NCBI RefSeq assembly: GCF_009827635.1
Contig: NZ_WTYW01000005.1
Span: forward strand, 1-64,000
DNA length: 64,000 nt
Origin: Parapontixanthobacter aurantiacus
GTDB taxonomy: Bacteria; Pseudomonadota; Alphaproteobacteria; Sphingomonadales; Sphingomonadaceae
Direction of reading: 5' to 3'
Position numbers and translations under genes: made by a program. Shown here piece after piece: positions 16,667 through 25,680 of this stretch (position 1 is the first letter of the stretch; each line of letters starts with the position of its first letter). The notes beneath the pieces were generated by a model. The model saw nothing but the letters and a program-made list of their open reading frames with translations. It was not told the DNA's origin and ran no database searches.

Positions 16667-17782
16667 ATGACACGCGATTACCCCGTTTCCAGCATCCGTT
16701 TGCCCCATGACCTGCCGCTCGACAGCGGACAGGTGCTGTCCGATGCGGAGATCGCGTACGAGTCCTATGGCGTCCTCAACGAAGCGCGCGACAATGCAAT
16801 CCTCATATGCCACGCGCTGACCGGCGATCAGTTCGTTGCGAGCGAGCATCCCGTGACCGGCAAACCCGGCTGGTGGGATCGGATGGTGGGACCGGGCAAG
16901 CCGGTCGATACCGATCGTTTCCACGTCATCTGCGCCAATGTCATCGGCAGCTGCCTCGGTTCGACCGGCCCGGCCAGCATGGCCAGCGACGGCCAGCCTT
17001 ATGCCATGCGCTTCCCAGTCATCACCATTCGCGACATGGTGCGCGGCCTCGTCGGATTGCTCGATGAACTGGCGATCGAGCGGCTGCATTGCGTGATCGG
17101 CGGCTCGATGGGAGGAATGCAGGCGCTTTCGCTCGCCGCCAATTTCCCGGAGCGCGCAGGTCGCGTGTTGGCCATCGCTACCACGGCCCGCCATTCTGCC
17201 CAGAACATTGCCTTTCACGAGGTCGGGCGGCAGGCGATCATGGCCGACCCAGCCTGGTCGAACGGTGACTATTACGCAAGCGAGACCAGCCCGGATGCCG
17301 GGCTCGCCGTGGCGCGCATGGCGGCGCACATCACCTATCTCTCCGAGGACGGCCTGACGGAGAAGTTCGGTCGCCGCTTTCAGGATCGCCCGGACGGCGC
17401 GCCGGGGGCCAAGAGCTTCGGCTTCGATGCCGACTTTCAGGTGGAATCCTATCTGCGGTATCAGGGAAGCGGCTTCACGCGCCGCTTCGATGCGAACAGC
17501 TATCTCTATATCACGCGCGCGATGGATTACTTCGACCTCGCCGAAGAGCATGGAGGCAAGCTCGCACAGGCATTCGGGGGCAGCGAAGCGCGCTTCTGTA
17601 TCGTTAGCTTCGATACCGATTGGCTCTATCCGACGGCGGAAAGCCGCCATATCGTCCATGCCCTGAATGCGGCGGGGGCAGCGGTCAGCTTCGTCGAACT
17701 CTCGGCACCCTTCGGCCATGACAGCTTCCTGCTCGACGTGCCGGCGCTCGACCGCGTGGTCGCAGGTTTTCTGTCGCAATGA
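16667..17782 (+). CDS. metX: Homoserine O-acyltransferase (MetX)
   Basis: An alpha/beta-hydrolase enzyme that activates homoserine with an acyl group for methionine synthesis, 371 residues from ATG 16667 (MTRDYPVSS, with GGCGAAG upstream). Visible are HALTGDQF, the oxyanion region [13 protein letters not shown], the nucleophile Ser in GGSMGGMQ, a late Asp in FDTDWLYP, and His in FGHDSFL, which make up the triad. Acetyl versus succinyl specificity is not safely readable. Its stop overlaps the start of metW (ATGA), the usual metXW pair. Confidence 0.93.
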   Translation: MTRDYPVSSIRLPHDLPLDSGQVLSDAEIAYESYGVLNEARDNAILICHALTGDQFVASEHPVTGKPGWWDRMVGPGKPVDTDRFHVICANVIGSCLGSTGPASMASDGQPYAMRFPVITIRDMVRGLVGLLDELAIERLHCVIGGSMGGMQALSLAANFPERAGRVLAIATTARHSAQNIAFHEVGRQAIMADPAWSNGDYYASETSPDAGLAVARMAAHITYLSEDGLTEKFGRRFQDRPDGAPGAKSFGFDADFQVESYLRYQGSGFTRRFDANSYLYITRAMDYFDLAEEHGGKLAQAFGGSEARFCIVSFDTDWLYPTAESRHIVHALNAAGAAVSFVELSAPFGHDSFLLDVPALDRVVAGFLSQ

Positions 17783-18372
17783 GCCAGCATCTTCGTCCCG
17801 ATCTCGCCGTGATCGCCGAAGCGATCGCACCGGGCGCGCGCGTTCTCGACATCGGATGCGGCGATGGTGCGCTTCTGAAGACGCTGCGTGACAGCAAGGG
17901 TGTCGATGCGAGGGGCATGGACATCGACGCCGAACAAGTGGCTGGCTGCGTCGCTCACGGGCTGTCCGTCGTTCAGGGTGACGCCAATCGCGACCTTACC
18001 GACTATCCCGACGCTTCGTTCGATTACGCGGTGCTCAGCCAGACGCTACCAATGGCGAAGCGGCCCGACCTCATGCTCGACGAGTTGCTGCGGGTTGGGC
18101 GGGAGGCTTTCGTCAGCTTCCCCAATTTCGCGCACTGGCGCACGCGGGCGGCGCTGCTCCTCGGTGGGCGGATGCCAGTGACCCGCGCCCTTCCGCTGAC
18201 ATGGTACGAGACGCGCAACATCCATCACGTCACCGTCGACGATTTCCGCGAACTCACACGCCTCAAGGGTTGCGACATTCGGGGGTGCTGGTTCTTTGCC
18301 GGTGAGCGTTCGCTGTCGGCGACGGCAGCCAATCTGCGCGCCGAATTCGCGGTATTTCATTTGGCGCGCTGA
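17779..18372 (+). CDS. metW: Methionine biosynthesis protein MetW
   Basis: A 197-residue class I methyltransferase-fold protein with the SAM motif [15 protein letters not shown] near 24-38, [13 protein letters not shown], and [11 protein letters not shown]. MetW is coupled to metX in many proteobacteria and is needed for efficient homoserine acylation. It overlaps metX by four bases here. The C-terminal part ([36 protein letters not shown]) is the conserved MetW block. Confidence 0.93.
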   Translation: MSQHLRPDLAVIAEAIAPGARVLDIGCGDGALLKTLRDSKGVDARGMDIDAEQVAGCVAHGLSVVQGDANRDLTDYPDASFDYAVLSQTLPMAKRPDLMLDELLRVGREAFVSFPNFAHWRTRAALLLGGRMPVTRALPLTWYETRNIHHVTVDDFRELTRLKGCDIRGCWFFAGERSLSATAANLRAEFAVFHLAR

Positions 18373-18438
18373 GAACCCGGCTTCTCGGTCGGCGGTGCGT
18401 TGCTTCTCGTTCAGGCAAGCGGAATTAAGAGCGTCTGC

Positions 18439-18843
18439 ATGAAGATGTGGTTTCCCGTTTCCGCTGCAATCGCCTTGTCCGCGAGCGGCCCCGCTCTCGC
18501 GCAAAGCGAACCCATGCCGATGGTCGATCCGGCGACCGCAGCGATGGCCGATCGCCTGACGATGGAGCAACAGACGGCACTGCGCTGCTCGGCCCTCTTC
18601 GCGATCGTTGCCCGGCAGCAGGCAAACGGCAATGCAGAGGCGCTCGCCTATCCCGACGTGGCGACGAGGGGCCGCGAATACATGGTGCGCAGCATGGCAC
18701 GGCTGATGGACGAAGAAGGGCTCGACAGGGCGACAGTCAGTCGGCTCCTCTCCGCGCAGGCACAGGCATTGTGGGACAATGGGCAAGCGCTCGACGAGAT
18801 GGTTCCGCCCTGCCTGTCCCTGCTCGAAGTGTCCGGCCTGTAA
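18439..18843 (+). CDS. Small exported protein of unknown function
   Basis: A 134-residue protein beginning with a clear Sec signal peptide (KMWFPVSAAIALSASGPALA, cleavage likely after ALAQ). The mature part is helical, with one cysteine near 53 and one near 127 that could form a disulphide. I recognise no domain. ATG 18439 puts the signal peptide at the very start; the frame extends to 18400 without merit. It follows metW by 66 bases. A periplasmic location is inferred. Confidence 0.65.
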   Translation: MKMWFPVSAAIALSASGPALAQSEPMPMVDPATAAMADRLTMEQQTALRCSALFAIVARQQANGNAEALAYPDVATRGREYMVRSMARLMDEEGLDRATVSRLLSAQAQALWDNGQALDEMVPPCLSLLEVSGL

Positions 18844-18931
18844 GACGTCTCTGACTGCCGTTCATCGTCCGCTCACGCTTGCTGTCGGACTATCACGGTC
18901 TATTTCTTCGACTGATTTGGCGAGCAATCCG

Positions 18932-19384
18932 ATGCGCTTTTCGATAATTTCTCTGGCTGCCTTGGCGACCGCGAGTTTGGCGACCCCGTCGCTGGCGCAG
19001 GACGCGGTCGACGATACCGTTCAAGGCTATGAGGTCGAAGACCGGAACCTTTCGGGCTTGGTCGAGGCGATGGACGATTCGGACAGGCAACGCGAAGTCG
19101 GAATGATGCTGCAGACGGTCACCGAAATCCTGCTCGATATTCCGCTCGCGCCGCTTGCCGAGGCTGCTGCCGAAATGGCTGGAGAGGAACTTGCCGAGGT
19201 CGATCCGAACCTGATCCTGCGCAGCATCGCGCCGGGAAGCAGCGCAATCCCCGAGCAGGTGGGAACGCAGGTCCCACGCGCGATGGGCGCGATTGCCGGC
19301 ATGGCGCAGGCGCTTGAAACGATGATGCCGAGGCTGCGTGAACTCGGCGCACAGGTCGGGCAGGCGGGCCGCGACATAAGATAG
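18932..19384 (+). CDS. Small exported hypothetical protein
   Basis: A 150-residue protein with a signal peptide (MRFSIISLAALATASLATPSLA, then QDA). The mature part is acidic and helical, with repeated Ala/Glu and Met (LAEAAAEMAGEELAEVD, AMGAIAGMAQALETM). ATG 18932 is chosen because the signal peptide begins there; an upstream extension to 18779 overlaps the previous gene and looks non-coding. No domain recognised. The side-by-side signal-peptide proteins (this one and 18439-18843) may be related in role but do not look like duplicates. Confidence 0.65.
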   Translation: MRFSIISLAALATASLATPSLAQDAVDDTVQGYEVEDRNLSGLVEAMDDSDRQREVGMMLQTVTEILLDIPLAPLAEAAAEMAGEELAEVDPNLILRSIAPGSSAIPEQVGTQVPRAMGAIAGMAQALETMMPRLRELGAQVGQAGRDIR

Positions 19385-19443
19385 CGAGTGCCAAAATCAG
19401 ACGAGCGTGCTTGCTGCTATGGACGTAGATTAACCATTGCGGC

Positions 19444-20130
19444 ATGGACAGCCGCGAGATGTGGCAACTTCATCAATTTCCCCTGTGTCCGTTCAGTCGG
19501 AAGCTGCGTCTGCTCATGGGGGAAAAGGGCGTCTCCTACGAGTTGAAGCGCGAAAATCCGTGGGAAGAGAGCGACGAGTTATGGGCGCTCAATCCGGCGG
19601 GCCGGACCCCGGTTCTTCACGATCCGGACAAGAACCTGACGCTGTGCGACAGTCGGGCGATCTGCGAATACCTGGAAGAAACGGTCGAGCGGTCTCCCAT
19701 GATTAACGGAACGGCTGTGGGAAGGGCGGAAATCCGCCGTTTGGTCGCGTTGTTCGACGAGAACTTCTATGCCGATGTGACAGCGCCACTCCTGCAGGAA
19801 CGGATGAGGAAACGGCTCGTCCTGCGCGAACCCCCGGATTCGCGCGTATTGCGGCAGGCGATGAAGAACGCGCACGCGCATCTCGACTATATCGACTGGC
19901 TGATCGACAATCGTGCCTGGGTTGCCGGAGCGACGATGAGCCTTGCCGATCTGGCCGCCGCAGCCCAGATTTCCGTAGCGGATTATCTCGGTGGCATCGA
20001 CTGGAAGGATCACGGTCCGACCCAGCGCTGGTACTCCGTCTTCAAGAGCAGGCCCAGCTTTCGCCCCATGCTGTCGGAGAAGATGGAGGGCATCCACCCG
20101 CCCGCTCACTATGCGAAAGTCGACATCTAG
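19444..20130 (+). CDS. Glutathione S-transferase family protein
   Basis: A 228-residue soluble protein with an N-terminal thioredoxin-fold GST domain: LHQFPLCPFSRKLRLLMGEKG near 9-29 (Cys-Pro-x-Ser active-site position), NPAGRTPVL with the cis-proline near 57, and DSRAICEYLEE. An all-helical C-terminal domain follows, with the capping motif near WVAGATMSLADLAAAAQI. It could conjugate or reduce with glutathione; the substrate is unknown. ATG 19444; no operon partner is evident. The CPFS motif is nearer to the omega/beta-like or stringent-starvation type than to Tyr-type GSTs. Confidence 0.85.
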   Translation: MDSREMWQLHQFPLCPFSRKLRLLMGEKGVSYELKRENPWEESDELWALNPAGRTPVLHDPDKNLTLCDSRAICEYLEETVERSPMINGTAVGRAEIRRLVALFDENFYADVTAPLLQERMRKRLVLREPPDSRVLRQAMKNAHAHLDYIDWLIDNRAWVAGATMSLADLAAAAQISVADYLGGIDWKDHGPTQRWYSVFKSRPSFRPMLSEKMEGIHPPAHYAKVDI

Positions 20131-20198
20131 ACTGATGTCGAGCGGGTTCACAATGGCACCGAGAGGCACCATATCGATGCCGAAGGAGCGTTGAAACG

Positions 20199-20597
20199 AT
20201 GACCGATCCCAAGAATTTGAGCGAAGCCGAATGGCGCGAGCGTCTGACCCCTGAACAGTTCCATGTCCTGCGCGAAAAAGGCACGGAGCGCGCCTTTGCC
20301 GGCAAGTACGATCAGAACAAGGCCGAGGGCGAATATCGCTGTGCCGGCTGCGGGCAGATCCTGTTCGAAAGCGACGACAAGTTCGACAGTGGGTCGGGCT
20401 GGCCCAGCTTCACCGAGCCGGCAGAGCAGTCCGCGGTCGCCGAACATCGCGATACCTCGCATGGCATGATCCGCACCGAGGTGACCTGCTCGAATTGCGA
20501 GGGACATCTCGGCCACGTCTTTCCCGACGGCCCCGGTCCCCACGGCCTGCGCTATTGCATCAACAGCCTCGCGCTGGAGTTCGAGCCGGAGGACTGA
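20199..20597 (+). CDS. msrB: Peptide-methionine (R)-S-oxide reductase
   Basis: This enzyme repairs oxidised methionine residues of the R form using thioredoxin. It has 132 residues, with the zinc site from CAGC (48-51) and CSNC (97-100), GSGWPSF near 65-71, and the catalytic Cys near 120 in [11 protein letters not shown]. The length is normal for a single-domain MsrB, without a signal peptide, so it is cytosolic. The ribosome site AAGGAGCG stands about ten bases before the ATG. It follows the GST gene by 68 bases, an association with redox repair. Confidence 0.95.
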   Translation: MTDPKNLSEAEWRERLTPEQFHVLREKGTERAFAGKYDQNKAEGEYRCAGCGQILFESDDKFDSGSGWPSFTEPAEQSAVAEHRDTSHGMIRTEVTCSNCEGHLGHVFPDGPGPHGLRYCINSLALEFEPED

Positions 20598-20746
20598 CGC
20601 CGCCGAACTCATGGCAGGGTGGCCAAAGCAACTTTCCCTGTCCGGCCCGTTCACCTTGGGTTATGACCTCGACGCGCATATTCGCCATGAATTGCGGGGG
20701 CGGTGGGCTTCGGCTTGGACAGGGATCGGGTTCGACCATGAAGGTC

Positions 20747-20752
20747 TATAAT
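20747..20752 (+). promoter_or_regulatory. Candidate -10 box for the PBP1A gene
   Basis: A perfect TATAAT at 20747-20752 stands 20 bases before the ATG at 20772. No well-spaced -35 is present; TTGGAC at 20715-20720 is 26 bases away, too far. If used, transcription would start near 20759, which argues against the GTG at 20760 as the start codon and for the ATG at 20772. Confidence 0.3.
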
Positions 20753-20771
20753 TTGGGGTGTGGCCGGAACG

Positions 20772-23015
20772 ATGCCTCGTAAGGAACGAGCGCATGTTTC
20801 GCGCAATGCCCGGACCAGAACCGTCGGCAAGCGCAATTCCCGCAAACCGCGCCGCTCCGACGAGGGCAGCGCGTTCGGTCGCTGGATGAAGCGTCTTTTC
20901 CTGTGGGGAGGCGGTCTTGCCCTGCTCGGATGCATTGCGCTCGCCATCGCGGTCCTGTTCGCAGCGCGCAGCATCCCCAGCTATTACCAGTTGAAGGCGA
21001 GCCAGCACGGCCAGACGATTATCGTGCGCGCGCGCGACGGGTCGCAACTGGTCGAACTCGGACCGAGCTTCGGCGTGTGGCTCGACAGCGAAGAAATCCC
21101 CGATGCCATGAAGGAAGCGATGGTCGCCGTGGAGGACCGGCGGTTCCGGATGCATCCGGGCGTCGACCCGATCGGCCTTGCGCGAGCGGTCTATGAATGG
21201 GCGACGGGCGACAAGCGCATTGGCGCAACCTCGACCATCACGCAGCAGCTTGCACGCAACCTGTTCCTCAATTCCAACCGGACTGTCGACCGCAAGCTGC
21301 GCGAGGCGGTCCTGGCCATGGCGCTGGAGACGAAGTTCACGAAGGACGAGATCCTCGAGCTTTATCTTAACAAGGTCTATTTCGGCGGCGGCGCATACGG
21401 CATCGACAGCGCCAGCTGGAAGTTCTTCAGCCATTCCGGGACCGAGCTGTCCGTGGCGGAAGCTGCCATTATCGCCGGCATGGTCAAAGCGCCCTCGCGC
21501 TATTCGCCGACTGCCGATGTCGACCGCGCGGTCGATCGCGCGAAAGTCGTTCTGCGCCTGATGCGCGAGCAGGGCGTCATCAGCCCCTCGCAAGCCTCCA
21601 TCGACGTTTCGACCGTCCGGCTGAAGCAGGATCGCAGCCAGAACTCGGTGCGCTACTTCACCGACTGGGCCTTGCCACAGCTCGACCTCCTGCTGCCCGA
21701 AACCTTCGAGCCGATCGAGGTCTGGACGACGCTCGACCCGAAACTGCAGGATGCCGCCGCCGCTGCCATTAAGGCGAACGCACCCAAGGGCGCGCAAGGC
21801 GCGCTGGTCAGCCTCGACCGCGACGGGGCCATCCTCGCGATGATCGGCGGGACCGATTACGTCGAATCGAACTACAATCGCGCCGTCCAGTCGGTGCGTC
21901 AGCCCGGCAGCGCGTGGAAGCTGTTCGTCTATCTCGCCGCGCTGGAAGCGGGCTACACGCCGGAGGATCGGGTCAAGGATACGCCGACTACGATCGAGGG
22001 CTGGACGCCGCGCAACTCGGGCGGCGGTTATGCCGGCGAGATCGACGTGCGCACCGCTTTTGCCTATTCGAAAAACACCGTGGCTGCGCAACTAGGCAAC
22101 GAGGTCGGCTTCGGCACGGTCGCCCGCATGGCCCGGCGGCTGGGCATCACGACGCCAGTTTCGACCTACCCTTCGATGGTCCTCGGCACGAACGAGACGC
22201 GCGTCATCGACATGACGCAGGCCTTTGCCGCGATCTCCGCCAAGGGCGAATCCGTCCAGCCTTACGGGATCATCCGGGTGACGACCGCGAGTGGTGATGT
22301 CCTCTACCAGCATGAACGGCGGCGGACTTCGCAGCTCGTCCCGGATTATGTGGCGGCGGGCATCACGGACCTGTTGCAGACTGCCGTCAATACGGGGACG
22401 GGGCGTGCGGCGCAGATCGGGCGGCCCGTCGCGGGCAAGACCGGCACGACCAATTCCAACAAGGATGGCTGGTTCCTCGGCTTCTCGAGCGGCATAACGA
22501 CGGGCGTGTGGATGGGCCGCGACGATGCGAAGCCTGTCGGCGGATTGCAGGGTGGGCGTGCTCCGGCGCGCGCCTTTGCCGACTTTATGAAAGTCGCGGT
22601 GCGCGACCGGCCGGTCGAGGAATTCGATACACAGGTGCAGTTGCCCGAATGGCAGCTCGAACCCGATGACGAGTACTTCTTCGGCGATCCCGACGATTAT
22701 TACTTCATCGACGAACAGGGCAACCTGATCGAACCGGGGATGCGCGACGAAGGTCCCGGCGAGAACCCCTTCGCGATCGACGGGGAGTTCGGCGACGATC
22801 CGCTGCGTCAGGATGGCGAGGTCGATGTGCGGAGCGGCAACCAGTCGCCTGAACCGCGGCAACGGCGTCTGCCGCGAGCGGTCGACGAGGACTTCCTCGA
22901 AGAAGCCACGGGGCGGGAAATACCCGAGCAGCCAGCCGGCAATACACGCGCACCCAGCGGCTCGGTTCGCGGCGAGCCGATCCGCTCGACCCGCTCGCCC
23001 GCCGGTCAGGAATGA
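20772..23015 (+). CDS. Class A penicillin-binding protein (PBP1A family)
   Basis: A bifunctional cell-wall synthase, about 747 residues. It has a short basic cytosolic tail and one membrane helix near 40-65 (LFLWGGGLALLGCIALAIAVLF). The GT51 glycosyltransferase carries EDRRFRMHPGVD (catalytic Glu), TSTITQQLARN and LELYLNKVYFG. The transpeptidase has the Ser in QPGSAWK, YSKN and KTGTT. The C-terminal 120 residues are acidic and disordered (Asp, Glu, Pro, Arg), unlike enteric PBP1A. GTG 20760 is an alternative start. It ends against a bidirectional terminator. Confidence 0.92.
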   Translation: MPRKERAHVSRNARTRTVGKRNSRKPRRSDEGSAFGRWMKRLFLWGGGLALLGCIALAIAVLFAARSIPSYYQLKASQHGQTIIVRARDGSQLVELGPSFGVWLDSEEIPDAMKEAMVAVEDRRFRMHPGVDPIGLARAVYEWATGDKRIGATSTITQQLARNLFLNSNRTVDRKLREAVLAMALETKFTKDEILELYLNKVYFGGGAYGIDSASWKFFSHSGTELSVAEAAIIAGMVKAPSRYSPTADVDRAVDRAKVVLRLMREQGVISPSQASIDVSTVRLKQDRSQNSVRYFTDWALPQLDLLLPETFEPIEVWTTLDPKLQDAAAAAIKANAPKGAQGALVSLDRDGAILAMIGGTDYVESNYNRAVQSVRQPGSAWKLFVYLAALEAGYTPEDRVKDTPTTIEGWTPRNSGGGYAGEIDVRTAFAYSKNTVAAQLGNEVGFGTVARMARRLGITTPVSTYPSMVLGTNETRVIDMTQAFAAISAKGESVQPYGIIRVTTASGDVLYQHERRRTSQLVPDYVAAGITDLLQTAVNTGTGRAAQIGRPVAGKTGTTNSNKDGWFLGFSSGITTGVWMGRDDAKPVGGLQGGRAPARAFADFMKVAVRDRPVEEFDTQVQLPEWQLEPDDEYFFGDPDDYYFIDEQGNLIEPGMRDEGPGENPFAIDGEFGDDPLRQDGEVDVRSGNQSPEPRQRRLPRAVDEDFLEEATGREIPEQPAGNTRAPSGSVRGEPIRSTRSPAGQE

Positions 23016-23096
23016 CGGCACGGCTGATAGGGTAGCCCTAGGCCAGCCGCCCTAGCTCACGCGAACGAGCCTCTCACTTGGAACGAGACAAAGAAA

Positions 23097-23135
23097 AACC
23101 GCCCGCGCCATCTATCGGCGCGGGCGGTTCCTCGT
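23097..23135. terminator. Bidirectional intrinsic terminator between PBP1A and Do protease genes
   Basis: A perfect 13-base-pair hairpin: AACCGCCCGCGCC at 23097-23109 and its complement at 23117-23129, with a seven-base loop. On the minus strand it is followed by TTTTTCTTTG, and on the plus strand by a weaker CCTCGTTTCTC. It lies between two convergent genes and can serve both. Confidence 0.85.
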
Positions 23136-23151
23136 TTCTCTTCAAGGAGTT

Positions 23152-24666
23152 TTACCGGAGCCGGACGGCCACCGATTGCGGGGGCACTCCGCGGCGCTGA
23201 ACGCGCAGCAGCACGGCTTCGCGGTTTTCTTCCTCGGCTGCGGCGATGGCTGCTTCAAGCCCGGCAATGCCGTCGAGCGGGCGGTAGTTCGCCTGCAGGA
23301 TAACGTCCCGCCGCTGCAATCCCTTGCGTGCCGCATCGCTGTTCGGATTGACCGACAGGATGGCGACGCCGGTCGTGTCGCTGTCGATACCGAGTTGCGC
23401 ATTGATCTGCGGCGTCAGTTCGACGACCTGGATGCCGAGCCGCTCGCTCACGATGTCGCTCGATTCGACCGGGGGGTCGCTGCTTTCGTCATCGCCTTCG
23501 AACATCTGGCGCTGGGTCAGTTCTTCGTCGCTCGGACGGCGCGCGACGGTCACATCGACGCGGCGACGTTCGCCATTGCGGATGAGTTCGACCGGAATGG
23601 TCGTGCCGGGTTCGATATTGGCGACGAGGAAGGACAACGTCTGGTCCGACGTCACCGCACGGTTGTTGACGCTGACCACGACATCGCCCGCACGAATGCC
23701 CGCGCGTGCCGCCGGGGAATCGTCCTCGGTCGACTGGATGAACTCGCCGCGATTGGGCGGCAGGCCCAGCGAGTCGGCCAGATCGCCGACGACCGGCTCG
23801 ATCCGCACGCCGAGATAGCCGCGCTCGATCGCGCGACCCTCCATGAGTTCGGCAACGATCGGAGCGGCCGTTTCTGCAGGGATTGCGAAACCGATGCCAA
23901 CGCTGCCGCCGGAAGGCGAAAAGATGGCGTTGTTGATGCCGATGACGTTGCCCTGCATGTCGAACAGTGGACCGCCGGAATTGCCGCGATTGATGCTCGC
24001 ATCCGTCTGGATGTAGCGGTCATAGGCGCCGCCCTGGCCGGTCGTGCGCGCAATCGCGGAAATGATGCCGGAGGTCACCGTCCCGCCGAGGTTGAACGGG
24101 TTGCCGATCGCAATGACCCAGTCACCCGGTCGCGCCTGGCTCGAATTGCCGAACTCAACGAAGGGGAAGGGCTCGCCCCGCTCGATCTTGAGGACGGCAA
24201 GGTCCGATGCGGCGTCCGCGCCGACCAGTTCGGCGGGATATTCCGTGCCGTCGGGCATGGTCACCGTGATTTCTTCCACGGTACCGCGACGGTCGGGGCT
24301 GACGACGTGATTATTGGTCACGACATAGCCGTCGGCGCTGATGATGAAACCCGAGCCGAGCGAAGTGCCCTCACGGAACTGCGGCTCGTCCGGACCGCCA
24401 CGGCGGCGGTTGAAGAACTCGGCGAGCGGGTTGGTCGGGATCTCGACCCGCTGCCGGGTGGAGATGTTGACGACCGACGGCTGCAACTGCTCGGTCAGCT
24501 CGGCGAAACTGGCAGGCGCACCTGCGCGCGGGACGACCTGCGCCATCCGGCTGTCGTCGTTCTGGGCGACTTGCGCGCCGGCGGGATAGCCGGTCGCCAA
24601 AGAAATAGCGGCGCCGCCGACCAGCAGGGCACCTGTCAAACCGTAAGCATATCGCACTGGTTTCAA
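23152..24666 (-). CDS. Do-family periplasmic serine endopeptidase (DegP/HtrA-like)
   Basis: A periplasmic protease/chaperone of about 504 residues. A TTG start at 24666 is favoured because AGAAGAGGA stands just upstream and the signal peptide (YAYGLTGALLVGGAAISLATG) begins there; the open frame to 24837 adds an unlikely basic leader. The triad is His in TNNHVVSP, Asp in ASDLAVLK and Ser in GNSGGPLF. Two PDZ domains follow (RGYLGVRIEPVVGDL and the LGIQVVELTPQINAQLG region). The hydrophobic segments and tandem PDZ are as in DegP/MucD. It lies 167 bases after hflC on the same strand, a frequent alphaproteobacterial arrangement. Confidence 0.92.
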   Translation of the reverse strand: MKPVRYAYGLTGALLVGGAAISLATGYPAGAQVAQNDDSRMAQVVPRAGAPASFAELTEQLQPSVVNISTRQRVEIPTNPLAEFFNRRRGGPDEPQFREGTSLGSGFIISADGYVVTNNHVVSPDRRGTVEEITVTMPDGTEYPAELVGADAASDLAVLKIERGEPFPFVEFGNSSQARPGDWVIAIGNPFNLGGTVTSGIISAIARTTGQGGAYDRYIQTDASINRGNSGGPLFDMQGNVIGINNAIFSPSGGSVGIGFAIPAETAAPIVAELMEGRAIERGYLGVRIEPVVGDLADSLGLPPNRGEFIQSTEDDSPAARAGIRAGDVVVSVNNRAVTSDQTLSFLVANIEPGTTIPVELIRNGERRRVDVTVARRPSDEELTQRQMFEGDDESSDPPVESSDIVSERLGIQVVELTPQINAQLGIDSDTTGVAILSVNPNSDAARKGLQRRDVILQANYRPLDGIAGLEAAIAAAEEENREAVLLRVQRRGVPPQSVAVRLR

Positions 24667-24833
24667 ATCCTCTTCTCGATAGTGTCGGTAAAGCCGCCGG
24701 GGAGGCGGCAGAACGCGACCGGTTACACCGCAAAACCGCTTAACTGCCATTGAACGGCAGCGCCGCCGGTCGACCGCCATGCGCCGTTTGTCGGGCTTCA
24801 CGGCGGATTTCCGGGCGAGCGGGAACGAACCGA

Positions 24834-25679
24834 TCAACGGCTCCCGCGGAACTGCCGCAGATATTCGTTGTCGGGCGACAGAATGACGTTGCTGTCGGCC
24901 TCGCCCTGGTTGAACGTCCGGCGATAGCTCTCCATCGCGCGGTAGAAGTCGTAGAATTCCGGATCCTTCCCGAATGCCGAGGCATAGGTGTTGGCGGCTG
25001 CCGCTTCGGCTTCGGCGCGAATGATCTGCGCGTTCTTGCGGCCTTGTGCGCGGATCGTTTCAGCCTCTTCCTGCCGGTCGGCTTCCATCCGCTGGAAGGC
25101 TGCTTCAAGCGGCAGTCCTTCGGGCAGGTCGGCCCGCTTGATGCGCACGTCGATGACCTGCGCGCCGTATTCGCGCGCCTGCCGGTCGAGCGCCTGGCGG
25201 ATATTCGCCATCGCCGTGCCGCGCTCCGCCGTCAGCAGGGCCGCGAAGGGGCGGCGGCCAAGTTCCTGGCGAAGGACGGAGGTCAGAATGGGGGTAAGCT
25301 GCGTCGTTACGGCTTCTTCCGTTCCGGCGGTCTGAACCATGCGGACCGGGTCGATGATCCGGAAGCGGGCATAGGCGTCAACCTGCAAACGCTGCTGGTC
25401 GTTCGACAGCACCTGCTGGCGCTCCATGTCGAGGTCGAGCACGCGCTTGTCGATATACTGGACCGTTTCCAGCAGCGGAATGCGCCAGCCGATACCCGCG
25501 CCGGTCTGGCCGTAAGGCACGCCCGGCTTGAAGGTGTTGATCTTGCGCACCGGCTCACCCGTGCGAATGACGACCGCCTGCTGCGTCTCGGGAACGATGA
25601 TGATGACCGAAAAGAGCGCGATGATCGCCGCGATGACCGCGATGATGACGAGTTTGTACTGATCCCAGATACGTTCCAT
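24834..25679 (-). CDS. hflC: HflC, SPFH-domain regulator of FtsH
   Basis: A 281-residue membrane-anchored SPFH/band 7 protein. The N-terminal helix is at about 8-28 (YKLVIIAVIAAIIALFSVIIIV), then the SPFH domain (QQAVVIRTGEPVRKI, LDLDMERQQVLSNDQQRLQVDAYARFRI) and a coiled-coil region rich in Glu/Ala (RKNAQIIRAEAEAAA). With HflK it forms a large periplasmic cage around FtsH and modulates its proteolysis. It follows hflK by one base. Near-canonical length and motifs. Confidence 0.94.
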   Translation of the reverse strand: MERIWDQYKLVIIAVIAAIIALFSVIIIVPETQQAVVIRTGEPVRKINTFKPGVPYGQTGAGIGWRIPLLETVQYIDKRVLDLDMERQQVLSNDQQRLQVDAYARFRIIDPVRMVQTAGTEEAVTTQLTPILTSVLRQELGRRPFAALLTAERGTAMANIRQALDRQAREYGAQVIDVRIKRADLPEGLPLEAAFQRMEADRQEEAETIRAQGRKNAQIIRAEAEAAAANTYASAFGKDPEFYDFYRAMESYRRTFNQGEADSNVILSPDNEYLRQFRGSR

Positions 25680-25680
25680 C

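Noticed and set aside
20611-20751. 46-residue frame between msrB and the PBP1A gene
   Set aside because: It runs through the candidate -10 box of the PBP1A gene, lacks a ribosome site and has no protein features.
23176-24753. Plus-strand frame opposite the Do protease
   Set aside because: The Do catalytic triad and PDZ domains are read on the minus strand; the opposite frame has no family features.
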